The position numbers and the translations under genes are program-made. DNA of 64,000 bases from positions 10,660 through 74,659 of the forward strand of contig NZ_DAOKZA010000016.1 of NCBI RefSeq assembly GCF_035325925.1. The letters are read 5' to 3'. Positions 42,778 to 50,813 of the stretch are shown piece after piece. Source of the stretch: Calidifontimicrobium sp035325925. GTDB lineage: Bacteria; Pseudomonadota; Gammaproteobacteria; Burkholderiales; Burkholderiaceae_C. Each line of letters begins with the position of its first letter. The stretch's first letter is position 1. The notes under the pieces were generated by a model that saw only the letters and a list, made by a program, of their open reading frames with translations, ran no database searches and was not told where the DNA came from.

Positions 42778-44178
42778 TCAGCCGCCGCCGGATGCGCTGC
42801 CGCCCGGCTTGCCGGGCCTGCGCGGGCGCTGCCAGCCGGCGATCGTGACCTGCTTCGCGCGCGCGATCGTCAGCTGGCCGGCGGGGGCCTGGCGCACGAT
42901 CGTCGATCCGCCGCCGATCGTCGCGCCTTCGCCGACCACCACCGGTGCGATCAGCACGCAGTTCGAGCCGATGTGCACGTCGTCGCCGATCACGGTGCGG
43001 TGCTTGAAGGCGCCGTCGTAGTTCGCGGTGATGCTGCCCGCGCCGTAGTTGACGCGTTCACCGACCGTCGCGTCGCCGAGGTAGGCGAGGTGGTTCGCCT
43101 TGGCGCCGCGCGCCAGCGTCGAGTTCTTCACCTCGACGAAGTTGCCGACGTGCACCTCGTCGCCGAGCACCGCACCGGGGCGCAGCCGCGCGTATGGGCC
43201 GACGCGCGCCTCGGTGCCGACGCTGGCGCCCTCGAGGTGGCTGAAGGCGTCGATGCGCGCGCCGGCGGCCACCGTCGTGTCGCGCAGCACGCAGTGCGGC
43301 CCGACCCGCACGCCGTCGCCGAGCACGACGCGGCCCTCGAACACGCAGCCGACGTCGATCTCGACGTCGGCGCCGCACTCGAGCGTGCCGCGCAGGTCGA
43401 AACGCGCCGGGTCGGCCAGTCGCACGCCGGCGGTCATCAGCGCGTCGGCCTGGCGGCGCTGCAGCCGGCGCTCGAGGTCGGCGAGCTGCTGCGGGCTGTT
43501 GACGCCCAGCGCCTCGGTCTCGTCGACCACCGCGATGCCGGCCACCGGCACGCCGTCGGCCACCGCCATCGCGACGATGTCGGTCAGGTAGTACTCGCGC
43601 TGCGCATTGTCGTTGCCCAGGCGCGCCAGCCAGCGCCCGAGCGCCGCGGTGGGCGCGGCCATCATGCCGGTGTAGACCTCGCCGATCGCGCGCTGCGCCG
43701 GCGTCGCGTCCTTCTCTTCGACGATCGCCAGCACGCGCTCGCCGGTGGCGTCGCGCACGACGCGCCCGTAGCCGTGCGGGTCGGCCGGTGTCATCGTCAG
43801 CAGCACCAGCCGTTCGCCGCCGCAGGCGTCGAGCAGCGCGCGCGCGGTGGCGGTGGTCACCAGCGGCACGTCGCCGTTGAGGATCAGCGTCGTCGCGGCG
43901 GCGGGGTCGAGCGCAGGCGCCGCCTGCTGCACCGCGTGCCCGGTGCCCAGCTGCGGCATCTGGCGCACGCACACGCAGCCGCTGGCGGCCACCGCGGCCT
44001 CGACCTCGTCGGCGCCGTGGCCGGTGACGACCACGGTGCGTAACGCGGGCACGCCGGCGGCGGCGTCCAGAACATGCTGCAATAGGGCTCGTCCCGCCAG
44101 GCGGTGCAGCACCTTGGGCCGCTGCGACTTCATGCGCGTGCCGCGGCCGGCGGCGAGGATGACGGTGTTGTGCCCCAT
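42778..44178 (-). CDS. glmU: Bifunctional UDP-N-acetylglucosamine pyrophosphorylase / glucosamine-1-P acetyltransferase
   Basis: A 466-residue two-domain enzyme that makes UDP-GlcNAc for peptidoglycan and lipopolysaccharide. The N-terminal uridylyltransferase domain (1 to about 230) has ILAAGRGTRMKSQRPKVLH, QLGTGHAVQQAAP and NGDVPL; the C-terminal left-handed beta helix has the hexapeptide repeats, GNFVEVKNS, KANHLAYLGDATVG and YDGAFKHRT. Length matches E. coli (456). The start codon shares two bases with the divergent lipoprotein gene; AAGGA lies 7 to 12 bases upstream. Confidence 0.97.
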   Translation of the reverse strand: MGHNTVILAAGRGTRMKSQRPKVLHRLAGRALLQHVLDAAAGVPALRTVVVTGHGADEVEAAVAASGCVCVRQMPQLGTGHAVQQAAPALDPAAATTLILNGDVPLVTTATARALLDACGGERLVLLTMTPADPHGYGRVVRDATGERVLAIVEEKDATPAQRAIGEVYTGMMAAPTAALGRWLARLGNDNAQREYYLTDIVAMAVADGVPVAGIAVVDETEALGVNSPQQLADLERRLQRRQADALMTAGVRLADPARFDLRGTLECGADVEIDVGCVFEGRVVLGDGVRVGPHCVLRDTTVAAGARIDAFSHLEGASVGTEARVGPYARLRPGAVLGDEVHVGNFVEVKNSTLARGAKANHLAYLGDATVGERVNYGAGSITANYDGAFKHRTVIGDDVHIGSNCVLIAPVVVGEGATIGGGSTIVRQAPAGQLTIARAKQVTIAGWQRPRRPGKPGGSASGGG

Positions 44179-45079
44179 GCAGACGTCCTTGTTCAGCGCG
44201 CGGATTATCCGGTGGCTCGCCGCCGCGGCCGCGCTCGTGCTGGCGCTGGCCGTGACGGGTTGCAGCGCCTTGCGGCTGGGTTACAACCAGGGTCACGACC
44301 TGGCGTTCTGGTGGCTCGACGGCTACTTCGACTTCGACGCGGATCAGGCCCCGCGCGTGCGCGAGGCGCTGCGCGGCTGGTTCGCGTGGCACCGCGCGAA
44401 CGAATTGCCGGGGTACGCGATGTTGCTCGCCGAGGCGCGGCGCGAGGTGCTGGAGCCGGCGCAGGCGGCGCAGGCCTGCCGCTGGGTCGACACGCTGACG
44501 CAGCGCGGCGAGGCCGGGGTGCGCCAGGCGCTGCCCTGGCTCGCCGACGTGGCGGTGTCGCTGACCCCGGCGCAGCTGGCGCACCTGGAACAGCGCTTCG
44601 ACAAGGCCAACGTCGACTTCCGCGAGGAGTTCCTGCAGCGCGACGCCGACGCGCGTCGCCAGGCGTCGTTCAAGCGCGCGCTCGACCGCTTCGAGAACAT
44701 CTACGGCCGCTTCGACGCCGCGCAGCGTGAACGTCTGGCGCAGGTGGTCGCGGCCTCGCCCTTCGACGCCGAGCGCTGGTTCGCCGAGCGCCTGCAGCGC
44801 CAGCACGACCTGCTGTCGACGCTGCGTGCCATGCAGGCACTGCCGGCCGAGCAACGCACGCCGGCACGTGCGCGCCAGGCGCTCGACGGCGTCGTCGAGC
44901 GTTTCGCCCGCTCGCCGCGCGACGCGTACCGCGACCACCAGCGCGAGCTGCGCGCGTACAACTGCGCGGCCTTCGCGACGCTGCACAACCTGACGACGCC
45001 GGCGCAGCGCCAGCGCGCGGCGGCCAAGCTGCGTGGGTGGGAGGACGACGCGCGCGTGCTGATGGCCAGCGGCGGCTGA
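44177..45079 (+). CDS. DUF6279 family lipoprotein
   Basis: A 300-residue lipoprotein (signal to lipobox VTGC, Cys29). The mature N-terminus has the family pattern LGYNQGHDLAFWWLDGYFDFDADQ followed by a helical domain with WFAWHRANELPGYAMLL. All-helical and rich in Arg and Gln, it is probably attached to the inner or outer membrane. Function unknown; homologues are frequent beside glmU or tRNA-modification genes. The ATG overlaps the divergent glmU ATG (CATG), and a weak ribosome site makes the exact start uncertain; TTG at 44189 is an alternative. Confidence 0.78.
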   Translation: MQTSLFSARIIRWLAAAAALVLALAVTGCSALRLGYNQGHDLAFWWLDGYFDFDADQAPRVREALRGWFAWHRANELPGYAMLLAEARREVLEPAQAAQACRWVDTLTQRGEAGVRQALPWLADVAVSLTPAQLAHLEQRFDKANVDFREEFLQRDADARRQASFKRALDRFENIYGRFDAAQRERLAQVVAASPFDAERWFAERLQRQHDLLSTLRAMQALPAEQRTPARARQALDGVVERFARSPRDAYRDHQRELRAYNCAAFATLHNLTTPAQRQRAAAKLRGWEDDARVLMASGG

Positions 45080-45119
45080 GTGCCGCGGCGCCGGCCGAGG
45101 CCGGCCTGACGCGGCCCGC

Positions 45120-46046
45120 TCAGGCGTCGCGCGCGAGCCGTACCGCCGGCGCTGCCGGCGCCGCGCAGGTCTCGTCGTCGTCGAACGCGATGTCGCCGTC
45201 GGGGTCGGGCACGCCGGTGCGCTGCAGCGTCTCGAACGGGTACAGCCGCTTGTCCATCAGGTGCGACGGCACGACGTGGGCCAGCGCGCTGAACATGTTG
45301 TCGATGCGCCCCGGGAAACGCCGGTCCCAGTCGCGCAGCATCTGCTTGATCTGCGCGCGCTGCAGGTTGGGCTGGCTGCCGCACAGGCTGCACGGGATCA
45401 CCGGGTAGCGCCGGTGCATGGCCCAGCGCTCGAGGTCGACCTCGGCGACGTAGGCCAGCGGGCGGATCACGACGTGGCGGCCGTCGTCGCTGACCAGCTT
45501 CGGCGGCATGCCCTTGAGGCGGCTGCCGAAGAACATGTTCATCAGCAGCGTCTGCAGCATGTCGTCGCGGTGGTGGCCGAGCGCGATCTTGGTCGCGCCC
45601 AGCTCGCTGGCGACGCGGTACAGGATGCCGCGGCGCAGCCGCGAGCACAGGCTGCACATCGTCTGCCCCTCGGGGATCAGTCGCTTGACGATCGAATACG
45701 TGTCCTGCGTCTCGATGTGGAACGGCACGCCCTGCGAGCGCAGGTAGTCGGGCAGCACGTCGGCCGGAAAGCCCGGCTGCTTCTGGTCGAGGTTGACGGC
45801 GACGACGTCGAACGCCACCGGCGCGCGCCGGCGCAGCGCGAGCAGGATGTCGAGCAGCGCGAAGCTGTCCTTGCCGCCCGAGACGCAGACCATGACCTTG
45901 TCGCCGGCCTCGATCATGCGGTAGTCGGCGATCGCCTGGCCGACCTGGCGGTGCAGGCGCTTGTCGAGCTTGCGCAGCTCGAACGCGGCGCGGCGCGGGT
46001 CGGCGGCGACGGTGGCGGCGGCGGTGTCAGTCGGGTACGGCGGCAT
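45120..46046 (-). CDS. ttcA: tRNA 2-thiocytidine(32) synthetase TtcA
   Basis: A 308-residue iron-sulfur ATPase that thiolates cytidine 32 of certain tRNAs. The PP-loop SGGKDSFALLD activates the base, and two CxxC motifs (MCSLCSRLRRG and PCSLCGSQPN) hold the cluster. An acidic tail with DDDET follows. It overlaps folB by 20 bases on the same strand, last gene of a three-gene operon. Confidence 0.95.
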   Translation of the reverse strand: MPPYPTDTAAATVAADPRRAAFELRKLDKRLHRQVGQAIADYRMIEAGDKVMVCVSGGKDSFALLDILLALRRRAPVAFDVVAVNLDQKQPGFPADVLPDYLRSQGVPFHIETQDTYSIVKRLIPEGQTMCSLCSRLRRGILYRVASELGATKIALGHHRDDMLQTLLMNMFFGSRLKGMPPKLVSDDGRHVVIRPLAYVAEVDLERWAMHRRYPVIPCSLCGSQPNLQRAQIKQMLRDWDRRFPGRIDNMFSALAHVVPSHLMDKRLYPFETLQRTGVPDPDGDIAFDDDETCAAPAAPAVRLARDA

Positions 46047-46425
46047 GGACGTCGATGTCGACGGAGGCTCCGTCGCAATCCGGAAAGATGTTCGGCTTGG
46101 TGATGCGCACCTGCACGCGCTTGACGCTGCGCCGCGCGAGCAGGCGCTGCGCGATGCGCCCGGCCAGCGTCTCGAGCATGTTCACGTGGCCGGCGCCGGT
46201 TTCCTCGAGCACCGCGTCGCGCAGGTGGCGGTAGTCGAGCACGTGGTGCACGTCGTCGGCCGCGGGCACGAGGTCGGCGCCGTGCTGCTCGACGCGCACG
46301 CTGACCAGCAGCGGCTGGCGCGCGGTCAGCTCGTGGTCGAGGATGCCGACGCTGGCCATCACGCGCAGCCGGTCGACCGACAGCCGGCGCAGCGCGGACG
46401 GGTGGGCGTGTCGCGGTGAGGTCAT
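46027..46425 (-). CDS. folB: Dihydroneopterin aldolase (FolB)
   Basis: A 132-residue pterin enzyme that cleaves dihydroneopterin to hydroxymethyl-dihydropterin in folate synthesis, or epimerises its triphosphate. GILDHELTARQPL near the start, the central LDYRHLRDAV and the ETLAGRIAQRLL helix are typical, as is the KPNIFPDCDGASVDI end with the conserved lysine. Overlaps the reductase gene by ATGA and ttcA by 20 bases, so all three are coupled. Confidence 0.93.
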   Translation of the reverse strand: MTSPRHAHPSALRRLSVDRLRVMASVGILDHELTARQPLLVSVRVEQHGADLVPAADDVHHVLDYRHLRDAVLEETGAGHVNMLETLAGRIAQRLLARRSVKRVQVRITKPNIFPDCDGASVDIDVHAAVPD

Positions 46426-47183
46426 GGCAGGTAGCCGAAGTCGCGGTCGTGCGGCTGCAGGTGCTGGCCGGCATCGACGAGGATCGTGGTGCCGGTGCTC
46501 GCGCGCGCATCCAGCAGGTACCGCACCGCCTGTGCGACGTCGGCCGGCCGCGCCCCGTAGCCGAGCAGCGCGCGCGACTGCAGGCGCGCGAGCTTGGCGT
46601 CGTCGATCTGCGCGCTGCCCAGCGTGAGTCCCGGCGCGACGCCGCACACGCGCACCTGCGGCGCCAGCGCCTGCGCGAGCAGCGTCGTCGCGCACTCGAG
46701 CGCCGCCTTCGACAGCGTGTACGACAGGCAGTCGGGGTTCGGATTCCACAGCTTCTGGTCGAGCAGGTTGACGACGCAGCCCGGCTCGGCGGCGCCGCGC
46801 TCGCGCCGGTGTGCGTGCAGCGCGCGCGCGAGCACGATCGCCGGCGCGGTGTTGGCGCGCCAGTGGCGTTCCATCGCCGCGTAGCCGAAGTCGTCGACGC
46901 GGTCGGGCTCGAACAGCGACGCGTTGTTGACCACCGCGTCGAGGCGGCCGAAGCGCGCGACGACGGCCGGCACCAGCGCGGCGCACGCCGCCTCGTCGGC
47001 GAGGTCGGCGGCGAAGGCGGCGGCGTCGGCGCCCGCGGCGCGCGCGTCGGACAGCGTCGCGCCGGCGTCCGAGCGGTGGTGGTGCAGCGCGACGTCGCGG
47101 CCGTGGTGCGCCAGGTGCAGCGCGATCTCGCGGCCGAGGCGCCGCGCGCTGCCGGTGACCAGGACGACGGGGCGATGGCCCAT
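46422..47183 (-). CDS. Short-chain reductase, pteridine-reductase-like (FolM type)
   Basis: A 253-residue short-chain dehydrogenase/reductase. The NADP loop is TGSARRLGREIA, the NNAS motif follows, and the catalytic Tyr-Lys are in YTLSKAA; an arginine in the cofactor loop suggests NADPH. Its closest relatives by context are FolM and PTR1-type dihydromonapterin or pterin reductases, because it is coupled by ATGA to folB. The pterin role is inference from the neighbour and sequence; other SDR substrates are possible. AGGAAG lies 5 bases upstream of the ATG. Confidence 0.82.
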   Translation of the reverse strand: MGHRPVVLVTGSARRLGREIALHLAHHGRDVALHHHRSDAGATLSDARAAGADAAAFAADLADEAACAALVPAVVARFGRLDAVVNNASLFEPDRVDDFGYAAMERHWRANTAPAIVLARALHAHRRERGAAEPGCVVNLLDQKLWNPNPDCLSYTLSKAALECATTLLAQALAPQVRVCGVAPGLTLGSAQIDDAKLARLQSRALLGYGARPADVAQAVRYLLDARASTGTTILVDAGQHLQPHDRDFGYLP

Positions 47184-47193
47184 GGGTGCTTCC

Positions 47194-47199
47194 TACAAT
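47194..47199 (+). promoter_or_regulatory. Candidate -10 box (TACAAT) for the MidA-type gene
   Basis: TACAAT ends 6 bases before the ATG at 47206, in a 22-base gap between divergent genes. Transcription would begin at about the ATG itself, so the mRNA could be leaderless. No -35 box seen. Confidence 0.4.
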
Positions 47200-47205
47200 G
47201 CCGCG

Positions 47206-48303
47206 ATGCCAGTGCAACCAGCCGCCAGTGTATCGACGCCCCTGGTGCAGCTGATCCGCCGGCACATCGCCGACGCCGGCGGCTGGATCGGCTTCGACCG
47301 CTTCATGGACCTGGCGCTGTACGCGCCGGGGCTGGGCTACTACGCACGCGACGCGCGGCAGTTCGGCTGGCTGCCCGGATCGGGCAGCGACTTCGTCACT
47401 GCGCCCGAGATGTCGCCGTGGTTCGCCCGCGCGCTGGCACGACAGCTCGCGCAGTGGCTCGACGAGGCCGGTGCCGACACGGTGTGGGAGTTCGGCGCCG
47501 GCTCGGGGGCGCTGGCGGCGCAACTGCTCGACGCGCTCGGCGAGCGCGTGCGCCGCTACGCGATCGTCGACCTGTCGGGGGCGCTGCGCGCGCGCCAGCA
47601 CGAACGGCTGCGGCGCTTCGGCGCGCGCGTCGAGTGGCTCGACCGGCTGCCCGAGCGCTTCCACGGCGTGCTGCTCGGCAACGAGGTGCTCGACGCGATG
47701 CCGGTGCAACTGCTGCGCTGGGACGGCGCGCACTGGTGCGAGCGCGGCGTCGCCGACGACGGCCGTGGCTTCACCTGGGCCGACCGCCCCACCCCGCTGC
47801 GTCCGCCGCGGCAGTCCGGCTTCGTCGCCGGCACGGTGACCGAGATCCACCCCCGCGCGCGCGCCTTCGTCGCCACGCTGGCCGAGCGGCTCGAGCGCGG
47901 CGCGGCGCTGTTCGTCGACTACGGTTTCCCCGAGGCCGAGTACTACCACCCGCAGCGCATCGGCGGCACGCTGATGTGCCACCGCGCGCACCGCGCCGAC
48001 ACCGACGCGCTGGCCGACGTCGGCGACAAGGACATCACCGCGCACGTCGACTTCACCGGCATCGCGCTGGCCGCGCAGGACGCCGGCGCCGAGGTGCTGG
48101 GCTACACGTCGCAGGGGCGGTTCCTGATCAACTGCGGGCTGCCGGCGCTGCTGGCCGACGCCGACGCGCGCGAGCGCGCGCACGCCCACCGGCTGATCGC
48201 CGAGCACGAGATGGGCGAGCTGTTCAAGGCGCTCGCGTTCGGGCGCGGCGTCGGCGACGCGCCGCTGGGCTTCGCCGCCGGCGACCGCACGCACACGCTG
48301 TAG
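47206..48303 (+). CDS. MidA/NDUFAF7-type SAM-dependent methyltransferase
   Basis: A 365-residue class I methyltransferase of the MidA family. The conserved start IGFDRFMDLALYAPGLGYYA, the TAPEMSPWFARALARQL motif, the SAM loop EFGAGSGALAAQLL, and the NEVLDAMPV segment are all present. The mitochondrial homologue NDUFAF7 dimethylates an arginine of a complex I subunit; bacterial targets are not known. It stands divergent from the pterin-reductase operon. DUF2905 follows after 9 bases. Confidence 0.9.
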   Translation: MPVQPAASVSTPLVQLIRRHIADAGGWIGFDRFMDLALYAPGLGYYARDARQFGWLPGSGSDFVTAPEMSPWFARALARQLAQWLDEAGADTVWEFGAGSGALAAQLLDALGERVRRYAIVDLSGALRARQHERLRRFGARVEWLDRLPERFHGVLLGNEVLDAMPVQLLRWDGAHWCERGVADDGRGFTWADRPTPLRPPRQSGFVAGTVTEIHPRARAFVATLAERLERGAALFVDYGFPEAEYYHPQRIGGTLMCHRAHRADTDALADVGDKDITAHVDFTGIALAAQDAGAEVLGYTSQGRFLINCGLPALLADADARERAHAHRLIAEHEMGELFKALAFGRGVGDAPLGFAAGDRTHTL

Positions 48304-48312
48304 GGGCACGCC

Positions 48313-48504
48313 GTGCGCTGGCTGATCGTGTTCCTGCTCGCGTTCGTGCTGTTCAACGGGCTGCGCGGCTGGCTCGAACGCATCGGCCTGGGGCGGCTGC
48401 CGGGCGACTTCAGCTTCCGTCTCGGCGGGCGCGACTGGTACGTGCCGCTGGCCAGCAGCCTGCTGCTGAGCCTGATCGCGATGGGCATCGGCGCGCTGAT
48501 CTGA
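48313..48504 (+). CDS. DUF2905 small membrane protein
   Basis: A 63-residue protein with two membrane helices (about residues 3-18 and 45-62) around a conserved hydrophilic stretch GRLPGDFSFRLGGRDWYVPL, the mark of DUF2905. Function unknown. GTG start, 9 bases after the methyltransferase stop, so probably in the same transcript. Convergent with the zinc-ribbon gene, 10 bases apart. Confidence 0.88.
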   Translation: MRWLIVFLLAFVLFNGLRGWLERIGLGRLPGDFSFRLGGRDWYVPLASSLLLSLIAMGIGALI

Positions 48505-48514
48505 CGCCGGCGCT

Positions 48515-48889
48515 TCAGTCTTCGATCGTCCACTCGTGCGCGCAGGCGCGGCAGCGCACCTGCAGCGGCGCGGCGCGCGGCGCGTCGACCACCTCGAGCC
48601 GACCGTAGGTCTGGCACTGCGCGCACACCGCCTGGTTGGCGACGCGCTCGGCGTGCAGCAGCAGGTACAGGTAGCGGCGCAGCGCGACGATGCCCACGCC
48701 CGCGCAGATGATGATCGCCGCGAGGTTGCCCAGCCGCGCGTCGCCGCGGCTGTCGCCCAGCGCCTCGAAGGCGCCGAGGATGCCGATGGTGCACAGGAAG
48801 GTCAGCACCATCCAGCCGTGGCTGCCGAGCAGCTCGCGTTCGTACCACTTGCGGAACCCGTGCTTGCGGATGCCCTCGGCCAGGCGCAT
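48515..48889 (-). CDS. Small membrane protein with C-terminal zinc-ribbon motif
   Basis: A 124-residue protein with two membrane helices (about residues 26-44 and 54-74) and a C-terminal part with two cysteine pairs, CAQC and CRAC, that would bind zinc. The N-terminus (IRKHGFRKWYERELL) is basic and amphipathic. An ideal AGGAGG site is 4 bases before the ATG, the best in the window. No known function; it may scaffold at the membrane. The gene before it on this strand is cca, 95 bases away. Confidence 0.78.
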   Translation of the reverse strand: MRLAEGIRKHGFRKWYERELLGSHGWMVLTFLCTIGILGAFEALGDSRGDARLGNLAAIIICAGVGIVALRRYLYLLLHAERVANQAVCAQCQTYGRLEVVDAPRAAPLQVRCRACAHEWTIED

Positions 48890-48984
48890 GCGTCCTCCTG
48901 CGTCGCCGCCACGCCGCCGGGGTCGGTGCGGCGGCGCGACGGCGTGAGCGTAGCGCGGCGCACCGCGGTGCGCGCGGCGCGGCC

Positions 48985-50211
48985 TCAGAACCCCGCGTCG
49001 CGCAGCGCCTGCACGCGGGCGCGGCGGATCGCCTCGCCCACCTCGCGGCCCTGGCGGCCGCCGCCGGCCGCCAGGGCCGCGACGGCGGCCGTGTCGACGC
49101 CGCGCGCCACCGCGAGCGCGCGGCGCAGCCGCTCGCGCGGCGCGTAGGGCCGCTGCTCGAAACCGGCGCGGCCGCGTGCGTCGCACTCGCAGGCCAGCAG
49201 CAACTGCTCGAAGCGCGCCGGCCGGCGCAGCGCGTCGCCGCGCTCGAGCAGACGCAGCAGCGCCTCGGCGCCGAGCGCGCCGCTGGCGTGCACGTGACCA
49301 TGCTCACGCGCGGCGAGCACGGCGAGCTCGTGGCAGTCGGTGGGCACCCTCAGCCGCCGGCCGATCGCCTCGACGAGCCGCACGCTGCGCGCCTCGTGCC
49401 CGAGGTGGCGCGGCCACTCGCCGGGCGGCGTCGTGCCCTTGCCGAGATCGTGGCCGACGCAGGCCCAGCGCACCGGCAGCGGCGCGTCGAGGCGTGCGGC
49501 GACATCGAGCACGAGCAGCAGGTGCTCGCCGCAGTCGACCTCGGGGTGGTGCTCGGCCGGCTGCGGCACGCCCCACAGCCGGTCGACCTCGGGCAGCAGC
49601 ACGGCCAGCGCGCCGCAGTCGCGCAGCACCTCGAACAGGCGCGCCGGCCGTGCCTCCATGAGCCCGCGCGACAGCTCCTGCCACACGCGCTCTGGCACCA
49701 GCGCGTCGACCTCGCCGGCGTCGACCAACCGGCGCATCAGCACCAGGGTCTCGGGCGCGATCGTGAAGTCGTGGAAGCGCGCGGCGAAACGCGCGACGCG
49801 CAGGATGCGCACCGGGTCCTCGGCGAAGGCGTCGGAGACGTGGCGCAGCACGCGCAGCGCCAGGTCGCGTCGCCCGCCGAAGGGGTCGACGATCTCGCCG
49901 CTGCCGGGGTCGAGCGCCATCGCGTTGATCGTCAGGTCGCGCCGCGCCAGGTCCTGCTCGAGCGTCACCGACGGGTCGGCGTGGAACTCGAAGCCGTGGT
50001 AGCCGCGCGCGACCTTGCGCTCGGTGCGCGCCAGCGCGTACTCCTCGCCGCTGTGCGGGTGCAGGAACACCGGGAAGTCGCGTCCGACCGGGCGGAAGCC
50101 GGCGGCGAGCATCTGCTGCGGGGTCGCACCGACGACGACGTGGTCGACGTCGCCGCCGTGGCGGCCGAGCAGGCGGTCGCGCACGGCTCCGCCGACGATG
50201 TACGAGCGCAT
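48985..50211 (-). CDS. cca: Multifunctional CCA-adding enzyme with HD domain
   Basis: A 408-residue tRNA nucleotidyltransferase that adds or repairs the 3' CCA end. The N-terminal catalytic domain has IVGGAVRDRLLG and the carboxylates in DVDHVVVG; the RRDLTINAMA and FAEDPVRILRVARF motifs follow. A C-terminal HD phosphohydrolase domain (HHPEVDCGEH, VGHDLGKG) is present as in E. coli Cca, giving phosphatase and 2',3'-cyclic phosphodiesterase activity. The upstream 263 bases are non-coding on this strand. Confidence 0.95.
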   Translation of the reverse strand: MRSYIVGGAVRDRLLGRHGGDVDHVVVGATPQQMLAAGFRPVGRDFPVFLHPHSGEEYALARTERKVARGYHGFEFHADPSVTLEQDLARRDLTINAMALDPGSGEIVDPFGGRRDLALRVLRHVSDAFAEDPVRILRVARFAARFHDFTIAPETLVLMRRLVDAGEVDALVPERVWQELSRGLMEARPARLFEVLRDCGALAVLLPEVDRLWGVPQPAEHHPEVDCGEHLLLVLDVAARLDAPLPVRWACVGHDLGKGTTPPGEWPRHLGHEARSVRLVEAIGRRLRVPTDCHELAVLAAREHGHVHASGALGAEALLRLLERGDALRRPARFEQLLLACECDARGRAGFEQRPYAPRERLRRALAVARGVDTAAVAALAAGGGRQGREVGEAIRRARVQALRDAGF

Positions 50212-50250
50212 GGCGACGCAGTCTAGTGCCGCACCGACGGCCGACGCGAA

Positions 50251-50278
50251 CCACCCGCCCGAAGCGCCTTCGGCGCCT
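50251..50278. repeat. Second copy of the dispersed GC-rich intergenic element
   Basis: The 20 bases at 50259-50278 are identical to 80-99 at the start of the window, and the preceding CCACCC also matches. The rest of the gap, to about 50430, is a low-complexity G/C stretch with further C5/G5 palindromic pieces and no credible gene. Confidence 0.5.
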
Positions 50279-50474
50279 GCGCCTCGAAGGTGGGGCCGCG
50301 GCGGCGGATCGGCAGCGCCGGACGCGCGGCGGCGCTGCGGACGCGACGGCGGCGTCGCACGCCGGCGTGGCACCGGTGCATCGTCGCCCCCGCACCCAGG
50401 GGGGGTCGTGGCACGCCGCGAAGTGCGTGATCGCTTAGTCTTCGCGCCATGGATCGGGACCTGGGCAGGGTGCA

Positions 50475-50813
50475 GTGAAGCGGGGTGCGGGCCCGTCGGC
50501 GGTGGCGTTGCTCGCGCTGGCCTGCACGCTCGGCGCCGGCGTGCCGGCGACGGCTGCCGCGCGCGAGGCGGTGCACGAGGTCGACGCCGCCGTGTCGTTC
50601 GCACCCGGCACGGTGCCCGTGCCGCGGCGCCTGGCCATGCGCGCGTCGGCACCGGCACCGCGTGCGGCGCCGATCGCACCGCAGACCTATGCGCTGCTCA
50701 CCTCGCTGGCTGCGCTCGGTGCCGCTGGTGCGCTGGCCGCGCTGGGTCAGCCGCGGTGGGCGCGTGCGCGCAGCGGCGTCAGTCGCGCCCGTCCGGCGCC
50801 GCTGCCCAGGTAG
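50475..50813 (+). CDS. Small secreted protein with PEP-CTERM-like tail (hypothetical)
   Basis: A 112-residue frame starting with GTG: an N-terminal signal peptide (ALLALACTLGAGVPATAAA), a short low-complexity middle, then near the end APQTYALLTSLAALGAAGAL followed by a basic cluster (RWARAR). The end resembles a PEP-CTERM sorting signal (PEPxTYAL, helix, arginines) with APQ in place of PEP. It overlaps the convergent NDUFA9-like gene by 67 bases. Coding status is likely but not certain; no EpsH/exosortase gene is in the window. Confidence 0.45.
   Translation: MKRGAGPSAVALLALACTLGAGVPATAAAREAVHEVDAAVSFAPGTVPVPRRLAMRASAPAPRAAPIAPQTYALLTSLAALGAAGALAALGQPRWARARSGVSRARPAPLPR

Noticed and set aside
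50279..50474. Possible gene in the gap before cca
   Set aside because: Low-complexity G/C sequence with short palindromes, no conserved protein pattern in any frame.
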